From: Clostridiales bacterium
GTDB taxonomy: Bacteria > Bacillota > Clostridia > Oscillospirales > Oscillospiraceae
DNA length: 33,793 nucleotides
Direction: 5' to 3'
Assembly (NCBI GenBank): GCA_019420945.1
Contig: JAHZGF010000025.1
Coordinates: forward strand, 1 to 33,793
The stretch's first letter is position 1. Each line of letters opens with the position of its first letter. Below, one piece after another: positions 16,177 through 25,547 of the stretch. Under the pieces are notes generated by a model that did no database searches, had not been told where the DNA came from, and saw nothing but the letters and a program-made list of their open reading frames with translations. The position numbers and the translations under genes are program-made.

Positions 16177-16740
16177 TTATCGCTCCCTATCCCTTCTCTT
16201 GGACTTACCAGCGGACTGTTGCCTTTGCCGGATAGACTGCTCATGCCTGCCCTTGTAGGCTGCTCGGATGTCCGCCATCAGACGGCGGCAATCCTCCGGG
16301 GGGATGGACTCCAACTTATTTCGTGCGCCGGAAAAGGCCGCACGAATCTCCGGCTGCTTGACCGCTTGCACCACGGCCTCCAGGTCGTGAAGCAGATTCT
16401 CCTTCGTGTTCAGGCCATATTGGAAAATGGCCTCCAGCTCCTGGCCACTGAAACGAGTCAGATAGCTGCTCATGAGCCGGAAGGCCGTGACCTTGCCGCT
16501 ATCGTCCCGCACCGGCTCATACCGCTGCGGCGTTCTGAGATACATTCCGTCCATCCCGGCCCCACCGATGTAGAACCCGTTCTCATCCTTTTCACTCTCC
16601 AGCAGGGCCGTACCATCCGTGAGCAAGTACCCCGCCTCCATGCGGGGCTGGATCAGACCACAGGGGACACCTATTTGCCGGATAGCAATGATCTCTGCGG
16701 GCACTTCATCCAGGGTCATGGTGTATCTGCCGTCATCCAT
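16177..16740 (-). CDS. conserved ICE accessory protein, unknown function
   Basis: This 187-residue protein is soluble and mixed alpha/beta, with a basic tail (RQRQQSAGKSKRRDRER). I start at ATG 16740, which lies 7 bases after an AAGGAGG site; an in-frame TTG two codons earlier is too close to that site. Segments such as GFYIGGAGMDGMYLRTPQRYEPV and the helical ENLLHDLEAVVQAV are not diagnostic. It follows the giant helicase gene across an intercistronic hairpin and precedes the DUF3848-type gene by 13 bases. It ends in Glu-Arg. Confidence 0.7.
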   Translation of the reverse strand: MDDGRYTMTLDEVPAEIIAIRQIGVPCGLIQPRMEAGYLLTDGTALLESEKDENGFYIGGAGMDGMYLRTPQRYEPVRDDSGKVTAFRLMSSYLTRFSGQELEAIFQYGLNTKENLLHDLEAVVQAVKQPEIRAAFSGARNKLESIPPEDCRRLMADIRAAYKGRHEQSIRQRQQSAGKSKRRDRER

Positions 16741-16759
16741 ATCCAAACCTCCTTCTGTT

Positions 16760-16790
16760 GAGCGGCACCCATGTTTACTGGGTGCCGCTC
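16760..16790 (-). other. intercistronic hairpin with a five-codon mini-ORF
   Basis: A perfect 12-bp stem (16760-16771 with 16779-16790) with a 7-base loop fills the gap between the helicase stop and the next ribosome site. On the minus strand there is no T-run after it, so it is more likely an RNA stability, processing or partial attenuation element than a full terminator. The 5' arm begins within ATG AGC GGC ACC CAG TAA, a five-codon ORF. Confidence 0.6.
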
Positions 16791-16794
16791 ATGT

Positions 16795-19700
16795 TTAACG
16801 CTCCACCCCACGGCTGCGGCGAGGGGCATTCCGTTCATTTTGTTCTTCCATTTCCTCAGCCGATGGCTCGGCCATTTCGCTGTCCCGATGATCCATATTC
16901 AGCAGGGTGTTCAGTTCCTCCAAGCGGGCGGATTTGGTGGCCAGTTCCTCCTCCTGGGCAAAGGGCTTCTGCACCTCCACCTTGGCGGTTTCCAGCTGGG
17001 CCTTGGTATCCTCCAGGGCCTGCTCATAGTCCTTCAGACGGCTCTCCAGGCCCTCCAGGGCGTTGTCTATGCGCTGGAGGTTGCCATAGGTGTCCGTGCC
17101 CAATGTGACCGTGTGGCGCAGCTCATGGCACAAGGCAAGCTGGTATTCCCGCCGGAAGGTGTCAAAGGACAGCTCCATGGTGAAGCCACGATAGGCACCG
17201 ATGACAACGGCCTCCGGGCTGGTCATGGCTTTACACGCCTCCAGGATCGCCGTACCAGCGCCCTTTTTCTCGGTATATTCCGTTCCATGAAGCACCATAG
17301 GCGAGAACCCGTCTGGGTTAGGCTTTGTTTCTTCGGCCAGGTATGCCATATCTTTTTTATAACCGGCGATCTGCTGTTCCAAACTGGCAATGCTCTTGGG
17401 GAAGCTCTTTAGAATCTGATCCTCCAGGCTGTATTTCTGACTGAGATGGTTGGCTTTCAGCAGCTTAAGCCGCCCCACATCAATGTCCAGATCCATCTTC
17501 TCCTTGATGTAGGGGTTGCCGGTACACAGGGCCTTGATTTCTGCATAACTGAGGGCCGTTTCGTCAATGTCATCGGCAGAGCGGACAGGAGATTTGCTGG
17601 TCATGATCTGGCCGATGAACTTCTGCTTGCTCTCTACCAGCTGGTAGAGGTAGCTGTCAAAGGTGTTTTCTGTCACATAGGTGTAGATTTCAACCTCCTT
17701 GTTCTCGTTGCCCTGGCGGATGATGCGGCCTTCCCGCTGCTGAAGATCTGCCGGACGCCAGGGACAATCCAGGTGGTGCAAGGCCACCAGCTTTTTCTGA
17801 ACATTGGTTCCGGCTCCCATCTTTGCAGTGCTGCCCAGCAGCACTCGGACTTCTCCGTTGCACACCTTACCGAACAGCTCCTTTTTCTGCTGCTCGGTAT
17901 TAGCGTTATGGATATAGGCGATCTGCTCAGCGGGGATTCCTTTGGCAATCAGCTTGTCCCGCAGGTCATCGTATACGTTGAAGGTGCCGTCGCTTTTTGG
18001 GGTGGACAGGTCACAGAAGGCCAGTTGGGTGGACTTCTGCGGGGCGGTACGCTGCCAGATCTCATAGATGTTGTCGGCACAGGCGCTGACCTTGCCGGTA
18101 TCGCTGTCCGGCAGCAGCGGATTAACCAGCCGCTGATCCAGCGCCAGCTTGCGGCCATCGTTGGTAATCATGAGCATATTGTCCTCGCTGCTATCCACCA
18201 TCTTATTGCGGACACGCTCAGCCCTCTCACTGAGGTCTGCCACCATCTCCTTTTGATGTTCGGAGGGTTTCAACGCCACATGGTGGTAGTTGGCCTTGGG
18301 TACGGGGAGATTGAGCATATCCGCCGTCTGTATGTCCGCAATCTCTTTGAACATACTCATAAGCTCCGGGAGATTATAGAACTTGGCGAATCGGGTCTTG
18401 GCCCGGTAGCCGGTGCCCTCCGGGGCCAGCTCAATGGCGGTCACAGTCTCGCCAAAGGTGGAGGCCCAAGCGTCAAAGTGGAGCAGATCATTCCCTTGCA
18501 GCGTGTCGTGCTGGAGATACTTCTGCATGGTATACATCTCCACCATGGAGTTGGAGATAGGGGTGCCGGTGGCGAATACTACGCCATGGCCTCCGGTCAG
18601 CTCGTCCAGATAGCGGCACTTCATGTAGAGGTCGCTGGACTTCTGCGCTTCCGTCTGGCTGATGCCGCCCACATTCCGCATTTTCGTGTAAGCGGCCAAA
18701 TTTTTATAGTTGTGGGCCTCATCAACGAAAAGCCTGTCCACGCCCAGTTCCTCAAAGGTCACGATGTCATCTTTGCGGCTCTGATCGTTGAGCTTATCCA
18801 GTTTGGCCTTCAACCCCTTTTTGGTGCGTTCCATCTGTTTAATGGAGAAGTTGTCCCCGTTGCTCCGCTTCAAGTCACTGATTCCGTCCAAAACTTCTCT
18901 CAGTTGCTCCTCCAGGATGGCCCGCTGCCGCTCTATGGACATGGGAATTTTCTCTAGTTGAGAGTGTCCGATGATGATGGCGTCGTAGTCTCCGGTAGCA
19001 ATGCGGCCACAGAACTTCTTGCGGTTTTTCGGTTCAAAGTCCTTTTTTGTGGCCACGAGAATGTTGGCAGAGGGATATAGCTGGAGGTATTCAGCGGCCC
19101 ACTGCTCGGTCAGGTGGTTTGGGACGGCAATGAGAGATTTACTGCACAGTCCCAGCCGCTTACTCTCCTGGGCGGCGGCGACAATTTCAAAGGTCTTGCC
19201 TGCACCTACAACGTGGGCCAGCAGGGTATTCCCTCCGTAGAGAATGTGGGCAATGGCGTTCACTTGGTGCCGCCGCAGGGTGATTTCCGGGTTGATGCCC
19301 ACAAAGTTCAGATGACTGCCATCGTACTCACGGGGCCGGATGGCGTTGAAGGTTTCATTGTAGAGCTTGCAGAGCCGTTCCCGGCGCTCCGGGTCTTTCC
19401 AGATCCAATCGGCAAAGGCTTGTTTGATTAGCTGCTGCTTGGACTGAGCGATGGCGGTTTCCTTTTTATTGAGCACCGCTGTCTTACGGCCATCGGCGTC
19501 CTCCACATAGTCGAAGATCCGCACATCCTTCAGGTTGAGGGTTTCCTCAACAATCTTGTAGCCGTTGATACGGTTGGTGCCGTAAGTGTTGTTGGCCTTG
19601 ATGCTGGAACGGTCGTAGCTTTTTCCCTCGATGTTCCAGTTGCCGGTCATTTTGAAGTAATGCACCTTGATGTTGAAGCGGGCATAGTTGGGGGTGTCGA

Positions 19701-22700
19701 ACAGCTCAAACATAAACCGTGCCACATCTTCCGGCGGGAGCCAGGTGGCACCCAGCCGCACGGAGATCTCACTGGCGGTCAGATCCACTGGCTGCACGGC
19801 TTTCAGGGCTTCGGCATTGACACGGAACCGGCTGTCGGCTTCCGCAGCCTCCTCCGCCTGCCGCAGCTTCTGTCTCACGTTGCCGGAAAGATATTCGTCC
19901 GCTGTCACATAGATGGGATTTCCCTCATCATCCACCCTGTCAGGAAGCTGAAACATCACTCCATGCAGTTCTTCCACCAGGGTTGCCTCGTCTTTTCCGG
20001 TCAGGTTGGTCATGTAGGGGAGGTCGATGCAGGCTTTTTCTGCCAGGGATAAGGCCAGGGCCTCCGATGCGGTGTCCACCCGGCTGACGCTGATCTTTTG
20101 CTTGATGGTGCGCTTGGTGAACATATCCGCCTTGCGGATGAAGTTGCCGTCGCTGTCCGTAACCTCCAGAGAGGTCAGGAGGAAATAGGAGTTATCCGAG
20201 TGGAAGGCGGAGTTATTGGCCCGCTGGGAGATACGGCCATACTTCTTCACAAAGGTATCATACAGGCCGTTCAGCCGCTGCTGCTCGGCGCTGATGACGT
20301 AATCCGGGTAATCCTCCGTCTGGTACTCAATGAGCTGCCGCACACAGTCCCGCAGGCCGATCAAACCTTTGATGCGCCCCAGGGCGGTGGTGGACACCTC
20401 CACCGGATTCATGCGGCTGTTTTCCCGGTAGTAGACCTCTCCGTCCACGATAGTATAGGAGAAGTTGCGCACGGTGGGGTCTGCCGGGATGGAGCGATCC
20501 TCCTCCAGTTCATCCCCTTCCTCACGCTCATACTCCTGGATGGAGCCGCCAATGTTGCCGATGGCGGAAGTCAGCAGATCGGAGAGTTCCTGGCCCTCGA
20601 AGGGGATACAGGCCGTCTCAGGCCCATAGGGGCCGCTGACCTCCTTCATATCACCCAGAATCATTTCCGGGTGGTCAATGAAATACTGGTTCATCTTGAG
20701 GCCGCTTTCATTGACACCAAGATGCACCCAGTCGGGTTCAATATCTATGAGAGAATCTCTCTTTTGCAGGAACAGAATATCGGACGTGACCTCCGTGCCG
20801 GCAGCGCCCTTGAAGGTGTCATTGGGCAGGCGGATGGCACCCAGCAGGTCGGCCCGCTGAGCGATGTATTTGCGCACCGCAGGGTTTTCCTTGTCCAGGG
20901 TGCCTTTGCTGGTGACAAAGGCCACGATACCACCGGGGCGTACTTTGTCCAGGGTCTTGCCAAAGAAGTAGTCGTGGATCAGGAAGTTATGCTTGTCATA
21001 GCGCCGGTCGGCCACCTTGAAGTTGCCAAAGGGGATGTTGCCGATGGCCACATCGAAGAAGCTGTCCGGCAGGTTGGTCTTTTCGTAGCCCTGGATGGTC
21101 ACAGAGGTGGTCTGGTAGAGCTGCTGGGCAATCCGTCCGCTGATCTCGTCCAGTTCAACGGCATAGCGCCTGGAGCCGGACATACGCTCCGGCATCATGC
21201 CCAGGAAGTTGCCGGTGCCGCAGGACGGCTCCAACACGTTTCCTGTCTCAAATCCCATCTGCTCCAGGGCCTGATACATGGAACGAATGACCACCGGGGG
21301 CGTGTAGAAGGCGGTCAGGGTGGATTCTCTCGCTGCCTTGTACTCATCCGGGGAAAGTAGGTTTTTCAGCTCCAGGTAGTTGTGGTTGGCTTCTTCAAAG
21401 CAGTTTGCCAAACCACCCCAGCCCACATACCGGGAAAGAATCTCCTGTTCCTCCGGCGTGGCCAGCCGCTCCTCGCTCTCCAGCTGCTTCAATAGCCGGA
21501 TGGCGGCGATGTTGTTCTGGTAGCGTTGGCTGGGCGTCCCAACACCAAGGGCATCATCTGTGATGCGATGGTCATGGCGGTCTGTCTGCTCCGGGTAGAG
21601 GACATTGGAGAGTGTTGCGGTACGGGATTTTTTCGGTTCCCTGGGCGGCTCCGGCGGAGCCGGATGTTCCAAGTAGGCCCGGATGGTGCCGATGTACTCC
21701 ATTCGCAGGATGGGAAATCCCGCCGACTGCGCAAAGGTGAGGTCGGTCAACTCCACCTGATTGGTGGCGAGATCTACGCTGTGTACCCGGTATCTGCGCC
21801 CATCCTGCTCAAATTCAGTTTCGCCGGGGATCAGGTTGGCCTGGGCGTATTCTTCGTTGGTCAATTCGTGCTGAACCGCAGGAGCCGCCTGGGAAAGCTG
21901 GCCCTTTTCATCTAGGGCCGGGTGAAGGATAGCTTGTACCTGCTCCCGAAGGCCGGGGGTATCCTTCAGCTGCGCCTCGTTGATCCACTCATACGCCTCA
22001 TCCCAAGTCTTAAAGACTGATGGATACCCAAACTCTCCAGCGGAAAATGTGATCTCTGATCTCCCTTCCCATAGGGTGAACAGGAAACCGGCGGTTTCCA
22101 TGGCCTGGACAATGATCTTCTCTCGATCTGAGAGGATATCAATGACGGCCTGTTTTTTTGCGGCCTGTTCCGCCTCCCAAGCCTTCACCTCGGCTTCCAG
22201 GTCGGGAAGCGGCTCCGTTTGCTCCGGCTCCGGGACTGGATGCTCTAAAGCGTTTTCCCTGACCTGAGCGTGTGCTGCCGGGTCAGGGTACTCTCCGATG
22301 ATGCGAAGGTAACGTTCCTCCTTCAGATCATAGACGGCAGCGCCGTCATACTGGAAGCCGTCATCTTCCATGGTGCCGTCCACATATCCCTGGGCCACTC
22401 GCTCCGCTTCTTCCAGGGTCTGATAATCCAACCGCTCATCAAAGCCGTTCTCAAAGTGGTGGTAGACGGCCACTTGATACCGGGCAGCCATGCGGTCGGC
22501 GTAATCCTCGATTTGCTCCCTGGTGAGCCAGTCCGGTTTTTCGGGCAGGGTATCGTACAGCTCTCGCATTTTGTGGATCTGTGCGGATACATTCCCGGCC
22601 CATAGGTGCTTCTCGTTTCGCTGTCCCTCACCCAGAAAATACTCACAGTCGGTGCGCAGCCGGTCAAGCAGGCGATACTCGTCGCTATAAGCCCGTGTAT

Positions 22701-25539
22701 CAGTCGGCTGCGCCTGTTCCTGGGGCGTATCGGGGAGGAAATATTGCTCGTTGAGCGGATTTTCCTCCAGCTTCCGATCAAAGTCGGCACGGGGGAACTC
22801 CTGGGTGAACAGCGGAAATTCCGGGTCGTAAAGCGTGACGGTGGTTTCTCCGAGGGACTGCATCTCATAGGGTTTTGTGCCGATATACACCGTGCTGCCC
22901 AGCGGGATTTGATACCGGCGAGGGCCGCTGAATCGCTCCATGACCGTCTCACGGCGCTCCGTTTCCATGTCTGATAGGGAGGAAACCAGAACATCACGGC
23001 TGCGGCGCAGTCGGTTGGTGTAGTGCTCCAGCCGGTGGGCAGGAAGGCCGCACATTTCCACTCGGCCAACCCCAGGGACGGGGCGGGTGGTCAGGGTCAG
23101 CCCCAGCTCCGGCGCAAGGGTCTTGGCGTCCTCGCCATAAAGTTCATAGAAGTCGCCCACCTGAAACAGCACCACATGGTTGGGGTATCGCTCCTTGACG
23201 GTGTTGTACTGCATGGGGGCAGGCTCCTGGCCCACCGGCACCTCCTGGCTGGCAAGCTCATCCTCATACTCCCACATGGCCTCCGGGGAGAGGTAGAGGT
23301 CTTTACGCACCAGATCCTCAACACGCTGAGCTACTTTCACCCAGGTGAGATGGATTTCCGGGCAGTTCCGTTTGGTGAAGCGGATACCCTTGCTATCATA
23401 GTCCTCATGGCTGTATCCAGAGCTGGACAGTGCGTGGGAATGACCACCTGTGCCGTACTCCTTCCGCAGGAAGTCCGCCTTTTCCTTGGTATCGTGTGGC
23501 TCCTGAAAGAAGCCGTAAATTCGCTTCGGCCCGCCCTCAAAGTGGCTTCCGCCGGAAAGGGCCTCGTCGATCTCGTCCTCCGTGATGAAGGGCATGATGG
23601 CAGGCAGCTCTGTCAAGGTGGTGCTGAAGGTCTTGCGGGGCAAGTCCAGCTCCTCCAGGCGATTCAGCACACCACGAAAATCGTGGTAGTGAAAGCGCAT
23701 GATAGAGCGATCTTGCTGATAGGCGGCAAGAAATGTCCGGTATTCGGCCAGCAGTGTTTTTCGGAATTCCGGGTCTGCCAGAAGGTCGGAGAGGCGAGGT
23801 TGATCTTTCGGAAAGTCCAGCCATTTTGCTCCGTCGGTTAGGCAGGGAAGGAAGTCATTCGGGTGATCTTCCCGGTTCAGGTCACGGTACAGATAAATCA
23901 GGCTTTCCGCCAAAAGGCTGCGCTCATACCCATCTGCCTCCAGCAACTCCACGTTGCTGGCAAACTGACCGGCCTCCAGCAGCTCTCCGATGCGCTGGAC
24001 TGCACTCTCCCAGGGGATGACCTGGGCGTTGGCTTCATATCTGGCACGATCTCCATGGGCAAGATGGATGCCGTCCTCGTCATACCATGCGGCCATGGGG
24101 CCGTGCTCTGTGGTGATACCGTTGCCGCCGTGATAGAGGGCCTGGAGGCGGGTGGTCATAAGGGGCAGGGGAATGTCCATCTGAAACAGGTGAATCACCC
24201 GCATCCGCAGCTGATCCGTATTGCCGCCATAGCGCAGGAATTGGTCAACCGCTTGCTGTCCAACAAAAAAAGCGGAGGATGTAAGCATTACATTCTCCGC
24301 TTCCGTAGGTGGGGTATGAAGTTGTTCCGCTGGTGGGATCAGCTGTAAATCAGCTGCCGGAGTACCACTTCCTCCGCCGACGCCTTGAAGTTGTTCATGG
24401 CCTGTACCCACGCCATCTGATTGGTGGCCTTCATCTCCTCGTCCACCCGGTTCTGCTGCGCCAGCTCCCTCGTCAGATGCTCCACCATCTCGGTGGCCCG
24501 CCGGTCGATGTCCATCAGGTGCCCGTCCAGCTTGCCCGCCAGCAACAGCCGGTCGTACAGCATCGGCTTGTGCTCCTTCAGGTACGTCTTGTGCAGCATC
24601 CCGTACTTGCCCATCGGGACGTCCTCCGCCTCCGGCAGAGTCAGGTCGGGATACAGATACTCCCCGATCTGGGTGTAGGTCAGTTCCTCGGTCATGGTGT
24701 TCAATCTCCTTTCGTGCCGTCCTGGGTTGTTCCTCTGTGGCCCTATCATACACAGGGTTCTGGCGCTTGGCAAATTTTGAAGTGCGCTCCTGCTGCCGAA
24801 TGGTGCGCCCAATCTCCAGCAGCACCATTTTTGAGATGGAATTGGAGGCGTTGCCCAGAACAGATACCGTTTCATAGGTGGAGAAATCGTGGATGAACTC
24901 AAAATCCGTTTCGTCGAAGTAACGGTCTGCGTCATAGCCACAGCGGGTCAGCACCGTGTAAGCAAGGCTGTTTGCCAGCAAGGTTTTCAGCCGCACGGAG
25001 AGATTCAGGTCATCCAGATCTTCCAGGAAGCTGTCCTCCCTGGTGTTGCGAAGTTCTTCCAGGTAATCGGTCAGATTGTCCTCCGCAATCACCTGGCTCA
25101 TGGAACAGATCTGCTCTGCAAATGAGACGCCGGGTTCTCGCTCCACCTCAAAGCTGTTGCTGATGGATTCCAGCACCGCTTCCTCATAGGCGGGTTCCAT
25201 CCGCCAGAGCTGCGCCTCCTGGGGGCGGTGACGCCCAGGGTGCGTGTCTGATACATCAAAGACATACTTGAGCCGGGTCTTGTGGCCGGAGTCATCCAAC
25301 AGGGCGATGCCCCTGCTCCCCCGGTTTACCCAGCGATCCATCCGGCTGTTCCAGAACTCAATGGTGGCGCAGGCGGTGGCGTCGGGACGCTGGGCGTGGA
25401 TCAGAAGCTGATCCCGGAAGGGGTACTTATAAATCCTGGCGGCAGTTTTTAAGTACCGCTGCCAGTTCCCACGCACAGAGGCTAGTTCCAGGATTTTCTT
25501 CTGGCTGAACTCCGTGACGATTTGCAGCTTGCTCGCCAT
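16795..25539 (-). CDS. giant polyvalent N6-methylase/SNF2-like helicase with MutS-I-like domain
   Basis: This 2914-residue protein starts at ATG 25539 (AGGAGG 4 bases upstream). The order is: N-terminal conserved ICE domain (1-280); Gly/Ala/Asp/Arg/Pro-rich linker (282-400) that overlaps tnpV out of frame; a region ending in a MutS domain I-like stretch with the Phe-x-Glu motif (VGDFYELYGEDA, about 780); a polyvalent-associated domain (LLDRLRTDCEYFLGEG, about 953); N6-adenine methyltransferase motifs (LEPSCGTGNF at about 1434, GNIPFG at about 1500); and a superfamily 2 helicase with Walker A VVGAGKT (about 2108), DEAH (about 2271) and QREGRIIRQG (about 2599). A coiled-coil tail follows (2815-2885). 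Such proteins probably protect or process incoming DNA. NIPF in place of the usual NPPF/Y leaves methylase activity uncertain. It ends in Val-Glu-Arg. Confidence 0.92.
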   Translation of the reverse strand: MASKLQIVTEFSQKKILELASVRGNWQRYLKTAARIYKYPFRDQLLIHAQRPDATACATIEFWNSRMDRWVNRGSRGIALLDDSGHKTRLKYVFDVSDTHPGRHRPQEAQLWRMEPAYEEAVLESISNSFEVEREPGVSFAEQICSMSQVIAEDNLTDYLEELRNTREDSFLEDLDDLNLSVRLKTLLANSLAYTVLTRCGYDADRYFDETDFEFIHDFSTYETVSVLGNASNSISKMVLLEIGRTIRQQERTSKFAKRQNPVYDRATEEQPRTARKEIEHHDRGTDLHPDRGVSVSRPDSAGGGGRPDGQVRDAAQDVPEGAQADAVRPAVAGGQAGRAPDGHRPAGHRDGGASDEGAGAAEPGGRGDEGHQSDGVGTGHEQLQGVGGGSGTPAADLQLIPPAEQLHTPPTEAENVMLTSSAFFVGQQAVDQFLRYGGNTDQLRMRVIHLFQMDIPLPLMTTRLQALYHGGNGITTEHGPMAAWYDEDGIHLAHGDRARYEANAQVIPWESAVQRIGELLEAGQFASNVELLEADGYERSLLAESLIYLYRDLNREDHPNDFLPCLTDGAKWLDFPKDQPRLSDLLADPEFRKTLLAEYRTFLAAYQQDRSIMRFHYHDFRGVLNRLEELDLPRKTFSTTLTELPAIMPFITEDEIDEALSGGSHFEGGPKRIYGFFQEPHDTKEKADFLRKEYGTGGHSHALSSSGYSHEDYDSKGIRFTKRNCPEIHLTWVKVAQRVEDLVRKDLYLSPEAMWEYEDELASQEVPVGQEPAPMQYNTVKERYPNHVVLFQVGDFYELYGEDAKTLAPELGLTLTTRPVPGVGRVEMCGLPAHRLEHYTNRLRRSRDVLVSSLSDMETERRETVMERFSGPRRYQIPLGSTVYIGTKPYEMQSLGETTVTLYDPEFPLFTQEFPRADFDRKLEENPLNEQYFLPDTPQEQAQPTDTRAYSDEYRLLDRLRTDCEYFLGEGQRNEKHLWAGNVSAQIHKMRELYDTLPEKPDWLTREQIEDYADRMAARYQVAVYHHFENGFDERLDYQTLEEAERVAQGYVDGTMEDDGFQYDGAAVYDLKEERYLRIIGEYPDPAAHAQVRENALEHPVPEPEQTEPLPDLEAEVKAWEAEQAAKKQAVIDILSDREKIIVQAMETAGFLFTLWEGRSEITFSAGEFGYPSVFKTWDEAYEWINEAQLKDTPGLREQVQAILHPALDEKGQLSQAAPAVQHELTNEEYAQANLIPGETEFEQDGRRYRVHSVDLATNQVELTDLTFAQSAGFPILRMEYIGTIRAYLEHPAPPEPPREPKKSRTATLSNVLYPEQTDRHDHRITDDALGVGTPSQRYQNNIAAIRLLKQLESEERLATPEEQEILSRYVGWGGLANCFEEANHNYLELKNLLSPDEYKAARESTLTAFYTPPVVIRSMYQALEQMGFETGNVLEPSCGTGNFLGMMPERMSGSRRYAVELDEISGRIAQQLYQTTSVTIQGYEKTNLPDSFFDVAIGNIPFGNFKVADRRYDKHNFLIHDYFFGKTLDKVRPGGIVAFVTSKGTLDKENPAVRKYIAQRADLLGAIRLPNDTFKGAAGTEVTSDILFLQKRDSLIDIEPDWVHLGVNESGLKMNQYFIDHPEMILGDMKEVSGPYGPETACIPFEGQELSDLLTSAIGNIGGSIQEYEREEGDELEEDRSIPADPTVRNFSYTIVDGEVYYRENSRMNPVEVSTTALGRIKGLIGLRDCVRQLIEYQTEDYPDYVISAEQQRLNGLYDTFVKKYGRISQRANNSAFHSDNSYFLLTSLEVTDSDGNFIRKADMFTKRTIKQKISVSRVDTASEALALSLAEKACIDLPYMTNLTGKDEATLVEELHGVMFQLPDRVDDEGNPIYVTADEYLSGNVRQKLRQAEEAAEADSRFRVNAEALKAVQPVDLTASEISVRLGATWLPPEDVARFMFELFDTPNYARFNIKVHYFKMTGNWNIEGKSYDRSSIKANNTYGTNRINGYKIVEETLNLKDVRIFDYVEDADGRKTAVLNKKETAIAQSKQQLIKQAFADWIWKDPERRERLCKLYNETFNAIRPREYDGSHLNFVGINPEITLRRHQVNAIAHILYGGNTLLAHVVGAGKTFEIVAAAQESKRLGLCSKSLIAVPNHLTEQWAAEYLQLYPSANILVATKKDFEPKNRKKFCGRIATGDYDAIIIGHSQLEKIPMSIERQRAILEEQLREVLDGISDLKRSNGDNFSIKQMERTKKGLKAKLDKLNDQSRKDDIVTFEELGVDRLFVDEAHNYKNLAAYTKMRNVGGISQTEAQKSSDLYMKCRYLDELTGGHGVVFATGTPISNSMVEMYTMQKYLQHDTLQGNDLLHFDAWASTFGETVTAIELAPEGTGYRAKTRFAKFYNLPELMSMFKEIADIQTADMLNLPVPKANYHHVALKPSEHQKEMVADLSERAERVRNKMVDSSEDNMLMITNDGRKLALDQRLVNPLLPDSDTGKVSACADNIYEIWQRTAPQKSTQLAFCDLSTPKSDGTFNVYDDLRDKLIAKGIPAEQIAYIHNANTEQQKKELFGKVCNGEVRVLLGSTAKMGAGTNVQKKLVALHHLDCPWRPADLQQREGRIIRQGNENKEVEIYTYVTENTFDSYLYQLVESKQKFIGQIMTSKSPVRSADDIDETALSYAEIKALCTGNPYIKEKMDLDIDVGRLKLLKANHLSQKYSLEDQILKSFPKSIASLEQQIAGYKKDMAYLAEETKPNPDGFSPMVLHGTEYTEKKGAGTAILEACKAMTSPEAVVIGAYRGFTMELSFDTFRREYQLALCHELRHTVTLGTDTYGNLQRIDNALEGLESRLKDYEQALEDTKAQLETAKVEVQKPFAQEEELATKSARLEELNTLLNMDHRDSEMAEPSAEEMEEQNERNAPRRSRGVER
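24339..24695 (-). CDS. tnpV: TnpV-family protein nested out of frame in the helicase gene
   Basis: A complete 118-residue TnpV-like protein reads in the +1 frame relative to the helicase. It has the family features: YTQIGEYLYPDLTLPE near the start, YGMLHKTYLKEHKP, a LLLAGKLDGHLMDIDRRA segment, and the end ATNQMAWVQAMNN followed by a terminal LIYS. ATG 24695 has AAGGAG about 10 bases upstream and the stop is TGA at 24339. TnpV is known from Tn4451-like mobilisable transposons, where its role is unclear (possibly excisionase-like). In the same stretch the helicase frame has a composition typical of a shadow frame (Gly, Ala, Asp, Arg, Pro), which suggests that tnpV is the constrained frame here. 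Confidence 0.8.
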   Translation of the reverse strand: MTEELTYTQIGEYLYPDLTLPEAEDVPMGKYGMLHKTYLKEHKPMLYDRLLLAGKLDGHLMDIDRRATEMVEHLTRELAQQNRVDEEMKATNQMAWVQAMNNFKASAEEVVLRQLIYS

Positions 25540-25547
25540 GTTTCCTC

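Noticed and set aside
20098..21360. 420-codon plus-strand frame in the helicase gene
   Set aside because: It lies antisense to conserved methylase-region codons; composition is typical of a complementary frame.
22323..23069. 248-codon minus-strand frame within the helicase gene, considered as a second nested gene like tnpV
   Set aside because: It has no ribosome site or family motif that I can see, is rich in Arg/Ser/Trp as expected for a shadow, and the helicase frame here has conserved domain sequence.
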